Source: Promethearchaeota archaeon
GTDB taxonomy: Archaea; Asgardarchaeota; Lokiarchaeia; Sigyniarchaeales; SOKP01
Reading direction: 5' to 3'
Assembly: GCA_016840695.1 (NCBI GenBank)
Contig: JAEORV010000006.1
Coordinates: 1 to 14,762, forward strand
DNA length: 14,762 nt
The position numbers and the translations under genes were made by a program. The notes under the pieces are model-generated. The model was not told where the DNA came from, made no database searches, and saw only the letters and a program-made list of their open reading frames with translations. Positions 1 through 7,303 of this stretch are shown one piece after another; positions within the stretch are counted from its first letter, which is position 1; every line of letters begins with the position of its first letter.

Positions 1-248
1 AAAAATCCAAAGAAAAACACGATAATGAAAAATAATCCCGCAAAAAGACCTCCGATGATCATAATTTGAAGTCCTAAATGTAAGGTTAAAAACCACGCAT
101 AAATCTTAATATCTCCTAAAGCCCAGTCAACAATCATCCAAATTATACCAACTAATAGCACAATAAATGCTACTACAAATAGGACATAAAATCCTATGGC
201 AACATTAACTTGATTCTTCGAGTATGTAGGTTTTTTTTGTTCTTCCAT
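1..248 (-). CDS. Membrane protein of unknown function, N-terminal part (runs off the left edge)
   Basis: The reverse strand opens at an ATG at 248 and stays open for 82 codons to the window edge, so the C-terminus is missing. I do not recognise the family. The first 15 or so residues are polar and lysine-rich (MEEQKKPTYSKNQ), followed by a hydrophobic segment at about residues 16-40 and another at about 50-82, separated by a short acidic turn (DWALGD). This fits an integral membrane protein with a cytoplasmic N-terminus. A GTGAT Shine-Dalgarno core lies at 255-259, six bases before the ATG, and supports the start. The gene is downstream of the FGGY kinase on the same strand, but a T-run and 144 bases separate them, so it probably has its own promoter. 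Confidence 0.6.
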   Translation of the reverse strand, partial: MEEQKKPTYSKNQVNVAIGFYVLFVVAFIVLLVGIIWMIVDWALGDIKIYAWFLTLHLGLQIMIIGGLFAGLFFIIVFFFGF

Positions 249-324
249 TTACTTATCACGCTATAAAATTATTTTTTTTGTAATGCTTACATACACATAT
301 GGAAAAAGGAGTATTTAATTTTTT

Positions 325-340
325 AGTATAAATATTTTAT
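325..340 (-). promoter_or_regulatory. Candidate TATA box for the left-edge membrane protein
   Basis: On the reverse strand this reads an A-rich BRE-like stretch followed by TTTATACT (325-332). A start site about 25 bases downstream would leave a leader of roughly 50 bases before the ATG at 248. It sits after the FGGY kinase terminator run, which is the expected order for an independent unit. In DNA this AT-rich, TATA matches are common, so the call is tentative. Confidence 0.3.
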
Positions 341-362
341 GAAGTAAATAGGAGAGTCTGAT

Positions 363-370
363 AAAAAAAA
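363..370 (-). terminator. T-run terminator after the FGGY kinase
   Basis: Eight consecutive T on the reverse strand, 22 bases past the kinase stop codon, with no GC-rich stem in front. This is the usual archaeal oligo-T termination signal. It separates the kinase from the membrane protein gene downstream. Confidence 0.5.
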
Positions 371-392
371 GCTAAGCATACTAATGGCATTG

Positions 393-1922
393 TTAGTTTT
401 TATCTTCGAATAATTCACCGAAAGATTTGTATAATTCCTTATCATTTATGGTTTTGTATAATTCGGAAGATATTCGATATATCTTTTCGTAAAAATCGTT
501 TGTCTCTTTATTAGGTTGCCATTTTCTCTCAATATTGCATAGGTTCTCAGCAGCTTCTGCTATATCTGGAAATAATCCTGCACCAGAAGCAGCTAATATT
601 GCAGCGCCTAGAGAAGTCGCTTCTTCAATAACATTTCTCACGCAAGTAACATTTAACACATCGGAATATATTTGATTCCACAAATTTGACCGAGAACCAC
701 CTCCAGTTAATCTTAATTCTGATGGCACAATGCCTAATTCTCTAAACACATTAATGTTTCTCTTGACATCGTAAGCCACGCCTTCAAGTACAGCGCGATA
801 TAAATCTTTTCTTTCGTGTCCTAAAGAAAGTCCAAATAAAACTCCTTTTGCGTAGGGATTCCAGTAAGGCGCGCCTGCGCCCACTAAATGCGGAAGTAAA
901 AGTAATCCATTTGATCCGATAGGTGATTTTTCAGCTTCGGCATCGATTATCACGTAAGGATCTTGTCCTTCTTCAGCTTTCACGCATTCTTTATATCCAA
1001 CTTCATCCCTGAACCATTTTAAAGCCGCTCCAGAAGTAAATATGCTAGCTTCTTGAACCCAGGTTCCAGGAATTGCGTGACAACTACATAAGACTCGCTT
1101 CTGAGGATCAAATTTTGGTTTCTCTAAATATGCTAAGATAAAGCTTCCAGTACCCGTCGTGCATTTAATATCTCCAGGTTTTATCACACCAACGCCTAAA
1201 GCTGCAGATTGTTGATCTCCCGCACCAGTTACAACTAAAGTATTTTTATCAAAATCTGTTTCATTAGTGGTTATTTTACCGATATTAACGCCACTTTCCA
1301 AGGCATCGGGCATTTTATCAAGGTCAACTTCCAGTTCTGAAGCAATTGTTTCTGAAAATTTTAACTTGTTAATATCGAATAACATCGTTCTTGAGGCGTT
1401 GGAATGATCGGTAACATATTGCCCCGTAAGTTTATACATAATAAAATCCGAGACCAAGAGGAATTTATGAGCTTTTGAGTAAATATCTGGTTTTTTATCC
1501 TTGAACCACAAGATCTTAGTTGCGGAAAAGTATGGATCTATCGTGAGTCCTGTAGTTTCGTAAATTTTATCAATCCCAATCTTTTTTTTTATAAACTCGA
1601 CTTGATTAGTAGTACGCCTATCTTGCCAGACTAGCGCGTTATGAAGTGGATTGCCAGCTTTATCTACTGGTACGATTGTCTCTCGTTGATTTGTAACCGA
1701 TACGCTTGTTATGTCAGATCTATCAACCCCACTCTTTTTTATCGCGTTGGTAATAGTTATTTTAATCGAAGACCACCATAGGTCAGCGTCTTGTTCCACA
1801 TGAGACGGAGATGGAAAAAAACTATTCCACTCTTGATAATCGCTAGTTATAATATCTCCTTTCAAGTTGAAAATAAATGTGCGACATCCAGTTGTTCCTA
1901 AATCGAGAGCAGCAACATACAT
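393..1922 (-). CDS. FGGY-family carbohydrate kinase, probably glycerol kinase-like
   Basis: An ATP-dependent sugar or polyol kinase of 509 residues, a normal family length. The N-terminal phosphate-binding motif DLGTTG is at residues 7-12, and the C-terminal adenosine motif LTGGGSRSNLW at about 405-415. The residues that hold glycerol in E. coli GlpK all have counterparts: R80/E81 in NQRET, W99 in VWQDRRT, Y131 in IDPYFSATK, D236/Q237 in GDQQ and F261 in TGTGSF. Glycerol is therefore the best substrate guess, giving sn-glycerol 3-phosphate. The C-terminal half reads more like xylulokinase-type FGGY proteins, so another polyol or ketose remains possible and I give no symbol. The ATG at 1922 is supported by a GGATGAT ribosome-binding site and directly precedes the conserved N-terminus. 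The zinc-ribbon gene lies 38 bases upstream, so the two may be co-transcribed. Confidence 0.85.
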   Translation of the reverse strand: MYVAALDLGTTGCRTFIFNLKGDIITSDYQEWNSFFPSPSHVEQDADLWWSSIKITITNAIKKSGVDRSDITSVSVTNQRETIVPVDKAGNPLHNALVWQDRRTTNQVEFIKKKIGIDKIYETTGLTIDPYFSATKILWFKDKKPDIYSKAHKFLLVSDFIMYKLTGQYVTDHSNASRTMLFDINKLKFSETIASELEVDLDKMPDALESGVNIGKITTNETDFDKNTLVVTGAGDQQSAALGVGVIKPGDIKCTTGTGSFILAYLEKPKFDPQKRVLCSCHAIPGTWVQEASIFTSGAALKWFRDEVGYKECVKAEEGQDPYVIIDAEAEKSPIGSNGLLLLPHLVGAGAPYWNPYAKGVLFGLSLGHERKDLYRAVLEGVAYDVKRNINVFRELGIVPSELRLTGGGSRSNLWNQIYSDVLNVTCVRNVIEEATSLGAAILAASGAGLFPDIAEAAENLCNIERKWQPNKETNDFYEKIYRISSELYKTINDKELYKSFGELFEDKN

Positions 1923-1960
1923 TTAAATCATCCTTTTTCTATTTAATTCTTATCTAGATT

Positions 1961-2659
1961 TTAATATCTGGTCATTTTTTTTTGTCCACATCGGGGACAC
2001 ACGAGGTTTTCAACTCCAACTACAGCATAATTTTGTACCATTGATATCTCATTATTACAAATGGAACAGCGAAATTTAACAGTTGGGAACCATTGACCTT
2101 GAATATTTGGCATATTTTTTAAGGTATTGATATATTTATATTTATCAGCATCTTTCTTGTTAAATTGAAACAGTTGGCTTTCTTCTGCTATTGATTTCCC
2201 TTTAGGTCCTAATATCATTAAAAAGCTTATCTTACTCGAGTCATTTAACAGCGATAAAATGCGAACTATCGCACTACTTTCGTAATCCACGAGTAATTTT
2301 GCAAGTTCTGGTGGCGCTAAAGCTACTAGTACTCCTTGGGAAGCTTCTCTTGTTTCACCAACTTTCTGGAACAAGAATTGATATATCCTTCGTTGATTGT
2401 CCATAGCCCATACAAGATTAAAGTTGGTTATGTCATAATCCTCTTTATTCGGCCCAACAATCCTTTTTATGCTAAGATTCCACGAATAATGAGCATTATT
2501 GGCCGTATTTTTTGCTAAATCGCTGAAAAACTTTTTTTCAATCACGGGAAACGAGTCAAACATGCTTCTTAGGGACAATAACTTGACTTGAGTTAATTGA
2601 TTCGTGTTTAAACCGTCCCAGGGCGTGAGAGTGTGAATTGAAAAAAATTGATTGACCAC
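1961..2659 (-). CDS. Unrecognised protein with C-terminal zinc ribbon
   Basis: A 232-residue protein I cannot place in a named family. The only clear motif is a C-terminal zinc ribbon with C198-x2-C201 and C221-x2-C224, written as CSIC and CPRC; the protein ends seven residues after the last motif. The first 190 residues are a soluble mixed-composition domain without a signal peptide or membrane segment. A central stretch (about residues 105-150) has alternating hydrophobic and acidic patches suggesting an alpha/beta fold. The frame opens with GTG at 2659; the next in-frame Met is residue 33. A TATA-like box 30 bases upstream of the GTG favours that start and a nearly leaderless mRNA. The ribbon could bind nucleic acid or a protein partner, which is inference. 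The FGGY kinase follows after 38 bases on the same strand. Confidence 0.65.
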   Translation of the reverse strand: MVNQFFSIHTLTPWDGLNTNQLTQVKLLSLRSMFDSFPVIEKKFFSDLAKNTANNAHYSWNLSIKRIVGPNKEDYDITNFNLVWAMDNQRRIYQFLFQKVGETREASQGVLVALAPPELAKLLVDYESSAIVRILSLLNDSSKISFLMILGPKGKSIAEESQLFQFNKKDADKYKYINTLKNMPNIQGQWFPTVKFRCSICNNEISMVQNYAVVGVENLVCPRCGQKKMTRY

Positions 2660-2684
2660 AATAAATAAGAAGAGTCATTCAGAT

Positions 2685-2692
2685 CTTTTTAA
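2685..2692 (-). promoter_or_regulatory. Candidate TATA box for the zinc-ribbon gene
   Basis: TTAAAAAG on the reverse strand, centred about 30 bases before the GTG start at 2659. This predicts transcription starting almost at the start codon, as in many archaeal leaderless mRNAs. It lies in the 146-base spacer between the radical SAM pair and this gene. Confidence 0.3.
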
Positions 2693-2717
2693 CATTTTTT
2701 CATTTATTCATAAATTT

Positions 2718-2743
2718 CGTGAAAGTGGACTTTCGCGGTTTTT
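2718..2743 (+). repeat. Short hairpin followed by five T (+ strand reading)
   Basis: CGTGAAAG at 2718-2725 pairs with CTTTCGCG at 2730-2737 over eight base pairs with one G-T pair and a TGGA loop, followed by five T at 2739-2743. On the + strand this resembles a small terminator, but no + strand gene ends here. On the - strand it lies between the radical SAM pair and the zinc-ribbon gene. Its role is unknown. Confidence 0.4.
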
Positions 2744-2749
2744 CAACAA

Positions 2750-2788
2750 TATCACAAGAACACGCCTGTATGTTGTGAAGTATCACAA
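2750..2788. repeat. Repeated TATCACAA with an intervening inverted copy
   Basis: TATCACAA occurs at 2750-2757 and again at 2781-2788. The inverted core TTGTGA lies between them at 2773-2778, able to pair with either copy (the right-hand pairing has a four-base loop). This could be a protein-binding site or a pair of mutually exclusive hairpins at the 3' end of the radical SAM transcript. Chance is possible in AT-rich spacer DNA. Confidence 0.35.
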
Positions 2789-2805
2789 AAAATAATCACG
2801 ATAAA

Positions 2806-4308
2806 TCAAAATTCCTTAAAGAGCTTTCTTACTTGTAAAAAGGAATTTATTAATGAGAGCAATCGTTTCGGATTTAAAACGAATAAAAAACCCCGCCTTT
2901 TGATAACTCGACTTGCGAATCCTTTAGGATTGTTGACATATTTAAGTTCTCTAAACGAGTAATATAACAATTCGTGTAGTTTTTTTGGGCTTAATTGATG
3001 GGTTTTTATAACAGGATCGAATACGGTATATTTGGACCAATCCTTTGAAATGACCAATCCTTCTGCATCTAATTCTTTTAATGTCTCGCTTCCTGGAAAC
3101 GGGGTTAAAATCACATAACTCACGATGTCAACATCAATGGTTTTCATAAATTGTATTTCTTGTTTAATTTCTTCTTCAGTTGCGTTTAAATCCACGCCTA
3201 TAATTAAATTACCAATGACGATAATGTCGTTTTGGTGTAAAATTTTTAATGCATCTAGGACTTTCTGAAACGAGAATCCTTTTCTCATGTCCTTGAGTGA
3301 TTTTTCATTCACGCTTTCAATTCCAATGAAAACAATCCAAAATCCCGCTTTAGTCATTTTTCTTACCATCCGAGGGGATTTCACGATTGAGTCAACTCGT
3401 ATTTGGGCAAAAAACTTGAAATCGTTCATCTCCTTCTTCTTTTTACATTCAATAATTTTATCGCACAGTTCTTCAACTCTCTTGATATTAGCAGTTAAAT
3501 TATCGTCTACAAAGAAGATATCTGTTATTTTCCTATTATGTGAAATCATCTTTAACTCCGTGATAATCGCATCAACGGGGCGTGGTCTCCACAATTTATT
3601 GTTAAAAACATGCGTGGTGCAAAACTTACACGAGTAAGGACAACCTCTTGAGGTTTCAACCGTCTCTAACCTCACAGTGAGCAGCTTATATTTATTATTT
3701 TTCGTTAGATGCCTTGCAGGAACTCTTACTCTTTTAAAGTCTTTAATTAGAGGGCGATCAGGATTATGAATGACTTTATCATTAGATTTATATGAAATAC
3801 CTTTCACCCCCTCAGGGGATCCCTTCATTATTAATTCCCTAAAAGTCAACTCACCTTCACCTCTGACTACATAATCAATGTTTGGAAGATTTATCGTTTC
3901 TACAGGCTCAAAAGTAGCGTGTCGCCCACCAAGTACTACAGAACAAAAAGGATCTACTGTTTTTACTATTTTAGCAATTTCAACACTAGCTTTTAATGCT
4001 GCTGACACAAACACAGATATACCAACTATATCGGGTTTAATTTTCTCTATTTTTTTCTTTATTTGTTTGAGATTCAAATCTTTTACTTTTGCATCTAAAA
4101 TTTCAACTTGAACACCCAAATCAGATAAGTAACTTGCTATATATGTTAAATTAATGGGAGGAAAATCCAAATTGTAATAATCCCAACCATCAGATCTATA
4201 ATTTGGTTTAATTAATAGGATTCTTTTCCAATTATAGTGTCGAATTTTACTAACATTAGTAATATCTTGTTTATGTAAAACTACAGATCTCACGATTAGT
4301 TCATCCAT
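2806..4308 (-). CDS. B12-binding-type radical SAM protein (second of a tandem pair)
   Basis: A 500-residue protein with the two-domain layout of the BchE/HpnP/HpnJ-like radical SAM group. A Rossmann-like cobalamin-binding domain (about residues 28-165, with GGRHATFEP near 127) precedes a radical SAM domain whose CxxxCxxC motif is C223, C227, C230. Those cysteines should hold the 4Fe-4S cluster that cleaves SAM. The classical cobalamin DxHxxG motif is not seen: the corresponding strand reads LDAKVKDL, so the histidine ligand is missing. Both the signature region (ETSRGCP, then RPR) and the C-terminus closely parallel the upstream gene. An extra 25 residues precede the conserved start, with no later Met in that stretch. 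The first eight bases overlap the end of the upstream gene, implying translational coupling. The substrate is unknown; family members methylate or rearrange lipids, tetrapyrroles and other molecules. Confidence 0.88.
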   Translation of the reverse strand: MDELIVRSVVLHKQDITNVSKIRHYNWKRILLIKPNYRSDGWDYYNLDFPPINLTYIASYLSDLGVQVEILDAKVKDLNLKQIKKKIEKIKPDIVGISVFVSAALKASVEIAKIVKTVDPFCSVVLGGRHATFEPVETINLPNIDYVVRGEGELTFRELIMKGSPEGVKGISYKSNDKVIHNPDRPLIKDFKRVRVPARHLTKNNKYKLLTVRLETVETSRGCPYSCKFCTTHVFNNKLWRPRPVDAIITELKMISHNRKITDIFFVDDNLTANIKRVEELCDKIIECKKKKEMNDFKFFAQIRVDSIVKSPRMVRKMTKAGFWIVFIGIESVNEKSLKDMRKGFSFQKVLDALKILHQNDIIVIGNLIIGVDLNATEEEIKQEIQFMKTIDVDIVSYVILTPFPGSETLKELDAEGLVISKDWSKYTVFDPVIKTHQLSPKKLHELLYYSFRELKYVNNPKGFASRVIKRRGFLFVLNPKRLLSLINSFLQVRKLFKEF

Positions 4309-5824
4309 TAATAATGGCGTTTTTTAGATCGTCCATTTCGTTGAGATTGCCATATTTGATTTGATTCTTAACTTTCCTATCTAGTGATTTTAAATTGTCA
4401 TTAACGATTTTTCTCCAAGAGAAGAAAGCTCGAGCCGTGCGATATATTCTTCTTGGATCTCTTATGTATTTTATACCTCTAGATTTGAGGGCTCTTTTAA
4501 ATAGTTCTAATTTATTGGGAAAATTTCCTGCATAATAACCAGCATTATAGAATCCAAGAAACAATAGCGTTCTTAAAGCTTGAGGACTGAAGTTTGGCGT
4601 TTTTATCACGGGCGTTAGCCAATTGTATTTAGAATAATCTTCTGAGAGCAATAAGTTTTTATCCCTCATTTCCGAGTAAAAACCCGTCGATGGAAATGGT
4701 GTTAATAATGTGAAGCTCGGAAGGTCTAAAGTCAATTCATTAGTTTTTTTAATTGTAACTAATAAGTCGTCAATTGAAGCTTCAAGATCTACTCCTAATA
4801 TGACATTCCCCATTACGATGATGCCTGCATCGTGTAAAGCTTCAATTCCCTGCTTGATTTTATCGATATTGCATCCTTTATCTATTTTTTCAAGAGTTTT
4901 ATTATCAGTTGCCTCTACTCCCACTAATACGAGCCAAAAACCTGCCTTTCCCATTAATCTTGTAATATCAGGGTGTCTAGCCATTGCATCGAGCCTACCT
5001 TGGAAGAAAAACTTTAAATCCCTGATCCTTTTTTCTCTTTTTCCCTTGATGATTTCAACACATAAATTCCGGATTCGCCTCATATCAACGAGGATATTAT
5101 CATCAACAAAAAAAACATCAGTTACTTTCTTGTTTTTTGAAACAACTTCTAACTCTTGAATGATATTTTCAACAGATCGCGGTCTCCAACTTCGCTTATA
5201 TACCACATGAGTGCTACAAAACTTGCATCCTTGTGGACACCCACGGGATGTTTCAATTGCGTCGCAATTCATATTAAAAATTCTATACTTGTAATTCTTT
5301 ACTAAATGTCTGGCAGGCAATTTCAGTTCATCTAAATTTTTAAGGAATGGTCTATCAAGATTGTGCACGAGTTCTCCATCTTTCTTGTAAGACAGACCAA
5401 TCACATTTTCAGGAGACCCTGTTTCAATCAGTTCTCGGAACGTAAATTCGCCTTCACCCCTAACTACGATATCAATCCAGGGAGATAACAATGTGTGTTC
5501 AACGGCCAATGTTGGATGCCAACCACCAATTACAGTCGTACACCCATGCTTCTTAGCAATCTTGGCATAACTCAAGACATCTTCAATAGCACTCGTTACC
5601 GGTACCGTTAATCCAACTAAATCAGGTTGATATTTTTCAATTTCCTTCTTTACTTGTTTATGAGATAAGTTTGCAGCTTTTGAATCAATTATCTTAATAT
5701 CCACTAAGTCCTCAACATAAGCTGCTATATACTCTAATGCTAATGGAGGAAATGCCGAGTCATAGAAATCATATCCCGTGGTTCTATAATTTGCAACTAA
5801 TAATAATACTCTATTCCATTTCAT
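4301..5824 (-). CDS. B12-binding-type radical SAM protein (first of a tandem pair)
   Basis: A 507-residue paralogue of the gene that follows it. The order is the same: N-terminal cobalamin-type domain opening with a strand-turn-FPPLALEYIAAY segment, GGWHPTLAVEH near residue 100, VVRGEGEFTFREL near 120, then radical SAM cysteines C196, C200, C203 in CPQGCKFC. A helical C-terminal tail rich in Arg and Lys follows. The DxHxxG histidine is absent here too (IDSKAANL). The start at 5824 places the first conserved strand immediately at the N-terminus, and a TATA-like box lies about 50 bases upstream. The predicted chemistry is SAM cleavage to a 5'-deoxyadenosyl radical, possibly with methyl transfer from cobalamin. 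A role in membrane-lipid or cofactor modification is plausible for the group but cannot be read from the sequence. Confidence 0.88.
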   Translation of the reverse strand: MKWNRVLLLVANYRTTGYDFYDSAFPPLALEYIAAYVEDLVDIKIIDSKAANLSHKQVKKEIEKYQPDLVGLTVPVTSAIEDVLSYAKIAKKHGCTTVIGGWHPTLAVEHTLLSPWIDIVVRGEGEFTFRELIETGSPENVIGLSYKKDGELVHNLDRPFLKNLDELKLPARHLVKNYKYRIFNMNCDAIETSRGCPQGCKFCSTHVVYKRSWRPRSVENIIQELEVVSKNKKVTDVFFVDDNILVDMRRIRNLCVEIIKGKREKRIRDLKFFFQGRLDAMARHPDITRLMGKAGFWLVLVGVEATDNKTLEKIDKGCNIDKIKQGIEALHDAGIIVMGNVILGVDLEASIDDLLVTIKKTNELTLDLPSFTLLTPFPSTGFYSEMRDKNLLLSEDYSKYNWLTPVIKTPNFSPQALRTLLFLGFYNAGYYAGNFPNKLELFKRALKSRGIKYIRDPRRIYRTARAFFSWRKIVNDNLKSLDRKVKNQIKYGNLNEMDDLKNAIING

Positions 5825-5870
5825 TTAGATACCTCAATCTCAAAGTTGAATAACAAAATAATCTAGTTTA

Positions 5871-5887
5871 CTTATTTATACTTTTAC
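5871..5887 (-). promoter_or_regulatory. Candidate BRE/TATA promoter of the radical SAM pair
   Basis: The reverse strand reads GTAAAAG followed by TATAAATA (ending near 5873), a good archaeal BRE plus TATA arrangement. It is centred about 50 bases before the ATG at 5824, giving a leader of around 25 bases. It is one side of the 204-base divergent spacer shared with the acyl-CoA dehydrogenase. Confidence 0.5.
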
Positions 5888-5979
5888 ATTGGTTGTAATA
5901 GAACTAGTCATACATCGGTAATTATTAAATTTAATCCCTTAAGACATCATCTTAATTATAGTTAAAATTATAATTTGCT

Positions 5980-5992
5980 AAAGATTTTTAAA
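5980..5992 (+). promoter_or_regulatory. Candidate BRE/TATA promoter of the acyl-CoA dehydrogenase
   Basis: AAAGATTTTTAAA combines a BRE-like purine run with a TATA-like core about 40 bases before the ATG at 6029. An AAGGTTGAT ribosome-binding site follows at about 6014-6022. The surrounding DNA is so AT-rich that other positions (for example near 5965) could serve. Confidence 0.35.
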
Positions 5993-6028
5993 TTTTAATC
6001 AATAACTTTTTTTAAGGTTGATACCTAC

Positions 6029-7273
6029 ATGTTTGATTATATAATAAGTGAAGAAGCAAAAAAAATTAAAGATGAAGTGCGAGCGTTTGTACGAGATGAA
6101 ATTTCTCCTTCTTTAATTAAACAGATGGATAAAGATGAAATTCAATATCCTACAGAATATTTGAAGAAGTTGGGAGAGCACAATCTAATTGCTATGCGTA
6201 CGCCAAAAGAGTATGGGGGGCGAGGGTTAAGCTGGGAGGGTGAGGTTTGTGCTCTTGAAGAGGTTGGAGTTCTGGGAAGCTCTCTACCATGTTTATACTC
6301 CTTACCTATTATTGCCGGGGATGCTTTCAATTTCTTTGGAAACCATGAACAGAAAATGAAGTATTTAAAACCCATGTGTGAGGGAAAGAAGTATGTCGCT
6401 GAAGCACTAACAGAACCACGAGGGGGTTCAGATTTTTTTGGTGCTACTTGTACTGCTGAAAAAGACGGTGATTATTACATATTAAATGGAGAAAAAAGAT
6501 TTGTAGTTGGGGGTGAGGGAGCAGATTTCTTTTTAGTCTATGCAAGGACTAACTCAGATCCAAAAGCAGATCCACATACTGCTTTAAGTCTATTAATTGT
6601 GGATAGAACAGAAGGAGTAAGTACTGAATATCTATTTGGTCTTATGGGGACTCGGGGAGGGGGAGCATCACGAATTAAATTTACTGATGTGAAGGTTCCA
6701 AAAGAAAATGTTATATTAGGAGAAGGAGCAGGAGGGAAAATATTTTATCAGATGATGGTGCCGGAAAGGTTAACAACAGCTGCTGGAGGACTTGGATCTG
6801 CAAGAACATGTCTTCACATTTCTGCTAAATATTCTACCAAGAGAAAAGCATTTGGTCAAACCATAAATAGATTTCAAGGAGTCAGTTTCAAAATAGCTGA
6901 TTGTATAACTCTATTAGATGCTGCGAGATCAATCGTGTTAAACACTGCGAAAACTATAGATGCTGGTGCCCCTCCAGCATTACAAAGGAGGTTAGTTTCT
7001 GAATCAAAGAAATTTTCCACTAAGGCATGCTGGAAAGTAATCAATAGCGCAATGCGAGTCATGGGGGGTATTGGTTATACGACGGTTTATCCTCTCGAGA
7101 GAATTTTACGAGACTCAAGAATAGGCGAGATTTGGACGGGTACAACTGAGATAATGAACTTGATCATACAACACGAATATTACAAGGAATTATTAAGCGA
7201 GAAATGGTTTGATAGAGATGTTGAACAAGATGCTATAGACAGTGAGGCCGAGGAAGAAAAACACTATGGATAA
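6029..7273 (+). CDS. Acyl-CoA dehydrogenase, isovaleryl/long-chain-type active site
   Basis: An FAD-dependent acyl-CoA dehydrogenase of 414 residues; it introduces the alpha-beta double bond in acyl-CoA thioesters. The helical N-terminal domain is followed by the flavin signature EALTEPRGGSD (residues 125-135), the beta domain with LNGEKRFVVGG, and the C-terminal helical domain with RKAFGQ (272-277) and MGGIGY (345-350). The catalytic Glu of medium-chain enzymes, in YEGT, is replaced here by IWTGT, with Thr at 370. A Glu is present instead at residue 246 in PERLTTAAGG, which aligns with the helix-G Glu used by isovaleryl-CoA and long-chain enzymes. A branched-chain or longer acyl substrate is therefore possible. 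No electron-transfer flavoprotein genes are in the window. The C-terminus carries an acidic tail. Its start has a good ribosome-binding site. Confidence 0.92.
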   Translation: MFDYIISEEAKKIKDEVRAFVRDEISPSLIKQMDKDEIQYPTEYLKKLGEHNLIAMRTPKEYGGRGLSWEGEVCALEEVGVLGSSLPCLYSLPIIAGDAFNFFGNHEQKMKYLKPMCEGKKYVAEALTEPRGGSDFFGATCTAEKDGDYYILNGEKRFVVGGEGADFFLVYARTNSDPKADPHTALSLLIVDRTEGVSTEYLFGLMGTRGGGASRIKFTDVKVPKENVILGEGAGGKIFYQMMVPERLTTAAGGLGSARTCLHISAKYSTKRKAFGQTINRFQGVSFKIADCITLLDAARSIVLNTAKTIDAGAPPALQRRLVSESKKFSTKACWKVINSAMRVMGGIGYTTVYPLERILRDSRIGEIWTGTTEIMNLIIQHEYYKELLSEKWFDRDVEQDAIDSEAEEEKHYG

Positions 7274-7291
7274 GAAAACAGCATAAATAAT

Positions 7292-7299
7292 AAAAAAAA
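7292..7299 (-). terminator. T-run terminator after the phosphofructokinase
   Basis: Eight T on the reverse strand a few bases past the phosphofructokinase stop codon, within the 30-base gap to the convergent acyl-CoA dehydrogenase. No GC-rich stem precedes it, as is usual for archaeal oligo-T termination. Confidence 0.5.
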
Positions 7300-7303
7300 G
7301 AAA

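Noticed and set aside
3287..4111. Forward-strand open frames opposite the second radical SAM gene
   Set aside because: Low-complexity Ser/Ile/Phe/Leu translations opposite a clear conserved gene; no start signals.
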